A DNA stretch of 64,000 nucleotides. It comes from Budorcas taxicolor (lineage: Eukaryota; Chordata; Mammalia; Artiodactyla; Bovidae). The stretch covers positions 40,349,272-40,413,271 of the forward strand of contig NC_068910.1 of the NCBI RefSeq assembly GCF_023091745.1. Direction: 5' to 3'. Made by a program: the position numbers and the translations under genes. Under the pieces are notes generated by a model. That model ran no database searches and was not told the origin of the DNA. It saw only the letters and a list, made by a program, of their open reading frames with translations. This document shows positions 59,573-64,000 of the stretch, in pieces (position 1 is the first letter of the stretch; every line of letters starts with the position of its first letter).

Positions 59573-60817
59573 TTTTTTTTTAATGTATTTTTTTTGCTTT
59601 TATTTTATTTTATTTTATTTTATTTTTTAATATTTAAAATCTTTAATTCTTACATGCGTTCCCAAACATGAACCCCCCTCCCACCTCCCTCCCCATAACA
59701 TCTCTCTGGGTCATCCCCATGCACCAGCCCCAAGCATGCTGTATCCTGTGTCAGACATAGACTGGCGATTCAATTCTTACATGATAGTATACATGTTAGA
59801 ATGCCATTCTCCCAAATCATCCCACCCACTCCCTCTCCCTCTGAGTCCAAAAGTCCGTTATACACATCTGTGTCTTTTTTCCTGTCTTGCATACAGGGTC
59901 GTCATTGCCATCTTTCTAAATTCCATATATATGTGTTAGTATACTGTATTGGTGTTTTTCTTTCTGGCTTACTTCACTCTGTATAATCGGCTCCAGTTTC
60001 ATCCATCTCATCAGAACTGATTCAAATGTATTCTTTTTAATGGCTGAGTAATACTCCATTGTGTATATGTACCACTGCTTTCTTATCCATTCATCTGCGA
60101 TGGACATCTAGGTTGTTTCCATGTCCTGGCTATTATAAACAGTGCTGCGATGAACATTGGGGTACATGTGTCTCTTTCAATTCTGGTTTCCTTGGTGTGT
60201 ATGCCCAGCAGTGGGATTGCTGGGTCATAAGGGAGTTCTATTTGCAATTTTTTAAGGAATCTCCACACTGTTCTCCATAGTGGCTGTACTAGTTTGCATT
60301 CCCACCAACAGTGTAGAAGGGTTCCCTTTTCTCCACACCCTCTCCAGCATTTATTGCTTGCAGATTTTTGGATCGCAGCCGTTCTGACTGGTGTGAAGTG
60401 GTACCTCATTGTGGTTTTGATTTGCATTTCTCTAATAATGAGTGATGTTGAGCATCTTTTCATGTGTTTGTTAGCCATCCGCATGTCTTCTTTGGAGAAA
60501 TGTCTATTTAGTTCTTTGGCCCATTTTTTGATTGGGTCGTTTATTTTTCTGGAATTGAGCTGCATAAGTTGCTTGTATATTTTTGAGATTAGTTGTTTGT
60601 CAGTTGCTTCATTTGCTATGATTTTCTCCCATTCAGAAGGCTGTCTTTTCACCTTGCTTATATTTTCCTTTGTTGTGCAGAAGCTTTTAATTTTAATTAG
60701 ATCCCATTTGTTTATTTTTGCTTTTATTTCCAGAATTCTGGGAGGTGGATCATAGAGGATCCTGCTGTGATTTATGTCTGAGAGTGGTTTGCCTATGTTC
60801 TCCTCTAGGAGTTTTAT
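59573..60817 (-). mobile_element. L1 LINE, 5' truncated, young
   Basis: A T-run and an (ATTTT)n tract (about 59600-59632) form the reversed tail, then the ruminant L1 3' UTR and the last 240 or so codons of ORF2. A perfect 14-bp target-site duplication 'agaagttgtctttt' lies at 59559-59572 and 60818-60831. The long uninterrupted frame suggests that it is the youngest L1 of the window. Confidence 0.95.
59916..60817 (-). pseudogene. L1 ORF2 C-terminal fragment
   Basis: L1 ORF2 encodes EN and RT; only the region after the RT remains here. The frame reads KRQPSEWEKIIANEATDKQL, then NKCWRGCGEKGTLLHCWWEC (the cysteine-rich region), then YDPAIPLLGIH. One frame change near 60100 moves the last part into frame 59916-60107 (DEWIRKQWYIYTMEYYSAIK). 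Because the EN and RT domains are absent it is non-functional. The open frame continues upstream through the target-site duplication into SINE sequence. Confidence 0.92.
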
Positions 60818-60831
60818 AGAAGTTGTCTTTT

Positions 60832-61062
60832 GTTGTTTAGTTGCTAGGTCACTTCTGACTCTTTTGTGACCAGGACTGGACTGAACCTGAACTATAGCCC
60901 CCCATGCTCCTCTGTCCATGGGATTTTCCAGGCAAGATAGAGGGGCAGTTTGCCATTTTCTTCTCCAGGGGATCTTCCCAACCCAGGGATCAAACCTGTG
61001 GCTCCTGCTGCACTCTCTGTTTTGGCAGGAGGGTTCTTTACTGCTGAGCCACTGGGGAAGCC
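60832..61062 (-). mobile_element. Bov-tA SINE interrupted at its 3' end by L1
   Basis: Reverse copy from 'gttgtttagttgctaggtca' to the head 'gagccactggggaagcc'. The outermost nine bases of the SINE end, or extra flank, lie beyond the L1 at 59564-59572. Confidence 0.9.
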
Positions 61063-61070
61063 CCCAGAAG

Positions 61071-61529
61071 AGAGGCAGGAATATATGCAGGAGGAACTAC
61101 AAGGATAGGCAGAGCTGGGGTCCTGGACAGGCTCCACCGTAACACTGGGAACACAGTTCTTTCCCAAGACTGAAGACCAGCCACTCAGGACTTTCCCCTG
61201 CTCCTCTCTATTAGGCTGAGGAGCATCAACAGGAAGCAGCGGTGAGGTCCCTCCAGGGGAGCTGGAAAAGAGACTCTCACTGAAGCATATCGTGAGGGAA
61301 AGGTCTAAACCTGAATTCAGAGTAACGTTAATCAAAACTCTGCAAAGCCAGCCCCTACTCTACTCAAAGCATCTCTAGGGGTCTTGAAGCCTGTGGTATT
61401 CTTGGGGTAATAACCACAGTAACAAACCAGGAACCCAGTCTAACTCCACTCTAAGAGCTAACAAAATACCCAACCCTAAATGCATGGCAGAAGAAAAGGA
61501 ATGATCCTTTCTAAGCATAAAAATTGCTT
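61071..61529. other. Unrecognised sequence
   Basis: Nothing recognised; locally GC-richer than average. Confidence 0.35.
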
Positions 61530-61748
61530 GGGCTTTGCTTGTGCCTCAGATGGTAAAGGGTCTGCCTACAATGTGGGAGACCCGGGTTCAATACCTGGGT
61601 CAGGAAGATCTTTTGGAGAAGGTAATGGCAACCCATTCCAGTACTCTTGCCTGGAAAATCCCATGGACAGAGGAGCCCAGTAGGCTACCGTCCATGGGGT
61701 CACAAAGAGTCGGACACAACTGAGCGACTTCACTTCACTTCACTTCAG
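61530..61748 (+). mobile_element. Bov-tA SINE
   Basis: Single-head copy from 'gggctttgcttgtgcctcag' to a tail with three 'acttc' repeats. Near consensus; frames 61480-61723 translate it. Confidence 0.92.
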
Positions 61749-61778
61749 TGTAAACTTTCTGACACAATGTCTGACCTG

Positions 61779-61801
61779 CAACAACAACAACAACAACAAA
61801 C
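61779..61801. repeat. (CAA)n microsatellite
   Basis: About seven CAA units shortly after a SINE; gives the poly-Gln frame at 61647-61931. Confidence 0.9.
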
Positions 61802-62085
61802 TGTAAGGCAGGATGTCAAGGGTATGGTCTCTGCCCCACAGCTGTTGAGACTGCTACTCAGCATGCTCAGAAGAGCCCAGTGTACCTCTTTTTCACCCAG
61901 GATGCCATACATAATACCTAACTGCATTTAGTGTTCATGTCTCCTCTCAGAACCCGAATGTGGGTAAATTTTCATAGTCATGAGTCTGATCCCCAGGATG
62001 CCTTCTGAAACACCCCAGGTAGAAGAGGGATCTGCAGAGTACCCCACCCTTTGGAGGCTTTGAGGTTTTTAATACATTCAGTGGA

Positions 62086-62298
62086 AAAAAAGAAAGAAAG
62101 TGAAGTCGCTCAGTCCTGTCCAACTCTTTGCAACTCCATGGACTATAACCGGCCAGGCTCCTCCGTCTATGGAATTTTTCAAGCAAGGATATAGGAGCAG
62201 GTTGCCATTTCCATCTCCAGGGGATCTTCCCAACCCAAGGATCGAACCTCCCATACTGTAGACAGACTCTTTACTCTCTGGGCCACCAGGGAAGCCCG
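62086..62298 (-). mobile_element. Bov-tA SINE
   Basis: Reverse copy ending in 'gggccaccagggaagccc'. A 14-bp target-site duplication with two mismatches lies at 62072-62085 and 62299-62312. Confidence 0.93.
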
Positions 62299-62312
62299 AT
62301 ACAGTCAGTAGA

Positions 62313-63514
62313 TATCTTTAATGTGTGTAGTATTCATATTTTAATTCGAAAATATATTACGTATGTTTTACACATAAATGCTAAACCAAATTTCTGGAAC
62401 ATATGAAAAACTAGAGAGTTCCATGGAACAGAGTCTGAAAACCACAGAGCTGTAGCTTCACTATTATTTCCAATTCTCACATTCTAGAATTCTAAGAGAT
62501 CAGATAGATAGAGGTATATAGGTTTTCTCAACAAATATTTGTGTTATAGCCAAATTTGGTAGACTAAATTGATTTCAAAGAGCAAAAGAAACTCACAGTA
62601 ATCCAACTGCAAGGTATATGAACACTTAGCCCCCTTGATATTCTGAGTTCAAGTTTATGAAACAAACCAAGGAGTAAGCCTTTGTGGCTGCATTCTCAAT
62701 TAGTATTTGCTGCAGTTGCTGTTTAAGGTTTTGAACTTGCCTTTTTTCTATAGAGCCTGAGAACATTATCCCTACAAATAAGGTGGAAAGTTCTGCTTGT
62801 TAGAAGTAGATAAAGAGATTACATGCTTATCTCTATGGTATCTCAGTACCCTGCAAGTTGGGGAATTGAATACATCCCTGTTTAAACAAGCAGTGTGCTC
62901 TACTTGTCTGCTCGCTTTATTCTGTTCTCAAAGGACTTTCTAAAAAACATAGTGGTTGCTCAGATTAGAATTTTACTGATTCTTGGCGAGTAGATTGTAA
63001 TCAAGCAAGTCCTTCTTTGATGTTAACAAAGAGGGCAAGGAGGTCAACAAAATCCATGGAAAGAAAAATTGTTCAATCTTCCATTATGACTACAATGATA
63101 CAGTTAGATGGCAATTAATAAACAACCCTTGAGGAAATTTTCTGTGTTCATTTAGATTATTTTCTTCGAAGTAACCTTGCAGTAATTCACTATGAAAGAA
63201 TGACATGTTTCCCTCATGAATAATGAAACCTCAAACATGCTGATTGAGAAAAACTCTCTTAATGATTCTAGCATGTATTTAATTGTGTATACCTATAGTT
63301 TTTCTCTTAAAAATTTGATTGACAAGTTTCTTGTCTTGTGGAATCAAATGACACCTTTTCCGGAAAAATTCTCCTAATTAGTTCACCATGTTGTTTTTTT
63401 AACCTATTTGTATAGAATGTAGAAACTGTATGGGCCTTTAAATGGGACTTTGTACCTGCTATTTTCAAGTTTACAAGACTTGATGTTCTGGGGTTGTTCA
63501 TGGTTACATAACAA
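62313..63514. other. Unrecognised AT-rich sequence
   Basis: About 1.2 kb with no gene and no repeat recognised. Confidence 0.35.
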
Positions 63515-63830
63515 ATTGCCTCAAAACTCAGTGGATTTAAGTAACTATAATAATTTTGATCGGAAATCAGGAAAGTTCTAGAAAGAGTAACAGTACTTAC
63601 TTGATATTTCTCTTGTGCTGCCAGTGGTTAGCTGCCTAAGCCTACCATCAACTGAAAGCTTTGGGCTGAAATATTCAAGCTGACTTCCTCCCATAGCTGG
63701 CAGTGAATGACTGGCTGCTGGTTAGAACATTTACATATGACTGCTCTATGGGTAATGAGCATATCACAGCACGGAAGTTTGGTTCCCAGAGAGGTGGTCC
63801 CAAGGGGAAGAATCTAGAAAACAAAGTGAT
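63515..63830 (+). repeat. Ancient mammalian repeat, family not named
   Basis: 'acaaattgcctcaaaactca', 'gtggatttaagtaactataa' and later 'catatcacagcacggaagtt' plus 'ggttcccagag' parallel the 41085-41480 repeat. Highly diverged. Confidence 0.4.
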
Positions 63831-64000
63831 TCACTCAATGTTTTCTGAAACATTGTGTTCCTAGCAAAGGAGAAAAACAGCAAAATGATATATCAGGATC
63901 TGAGTTCAGATACCATGTAACACTCATTTACCTCAGACCCTTGAAGACAAAGGTACTGATGCTTCCTTGTACTTGATTTTGATTAACCAGTATTCTAAGT

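Larger units (their letters stand above)
59556..61070. repeat. Target-site duplication of the split Bov-tA SINE
   Basis: 'cccagaag' at 59556-59563 and at 61063-61070 bracket the SINE, including the L1 that later landed in it. Confidence 0.7.

Noticed and set aside
60294..60755. 153-codon hydrophobic frame on the plus strand
   Set aside because: It is the reverse of the L1 ORF2 fragment; similar shadow frames occur over the L1 at 35.8-36.2 kb.
1..64000. An undescribed defence, biosynthetic or signalling system
   Set aside because: No host coding genes are visible; the coding potential is explained by BovB and L1 retrotransposons, all disrupted.

Overview
This window is nuclear DNA from a ruminant, almost certainly a bovid and probably a cattle-type bovine. 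The reasoning rests on repeat content: twelve BovB LINE copies, about twenty Bov-tA/Bov-A2 SINEs with the ruminant tRNA-Glu-derived head or the (AGC)n-tailed Bov-A2 dimer, two CHR SINEs, and artiodactyl-type L1 elements. MIR, L2, MER5-like and MaLR repeats, common to placental mammals, form an older layer. Species cannot be fixed from the sequence alone.

I find no host protein-coding exon, no functional RNA gene and no CRISPR or operon-like structure. All long open reading frames belong to BovB or L1 retrotransposons and all are broken. The window looks like an intergenic or deep intronic, gene-poor, repeat-rich segment.

Layout. 0-12 kb: an ancient MIR, a near full-length BovB (1869-5544, minus) with a GC-rich 5' repeat region, an old L1 (6.4-7.5 kb), a BovB 3' end (8.7 kb) and a plus-strand BovB (10.2-11.6 kb). 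12-20 kb: SINEs, a MaLR LTR split by a CHR SINE (15.9-16.7 kb), and a 2.5 kb L1 (17.2-19.7 kb) split by three younger insertions. 20-35 kb: mostly old or unrecognised sequence with scattered MIR, MER5-like, L2 and SINE copies, a TG/CA inverted repeat (27.9 kb), a possible ERV LTR (31.9 kb) and a BovB fragment inside a CA microsatellite (33 kb). 35-49 kb: an L1 with clear target-site duplications (35.0-36.2 kb), three BovB copies (41.5-44.8 kb), small L1 tails, hAT MITEs and a 110-bp BovB end (48.1 kb). 49-64 kb: a quiet stretch to 51.8 kb, then two convergent BovB copies (52-56 kb), a Bov-A2, another BovB (58.7 kb), an L1 inserted inside a SINE (59.6-61.1 kb) and further SINEs.

The elements relate as a retrotransposition system. 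BovB and L1 are the autonomous reverse-transcriptase elements; SINEs carrying BovB-type ends are thought to use BovB machinery. Direct target-site duplications read by eye give the insertion order at several loci. I found no undescribed biological system; the most useful observations are nested insertions, a stop codon shared by two BovB copies, a SINE-L1 fused reading frame and a convergent BovB inverted repeat.
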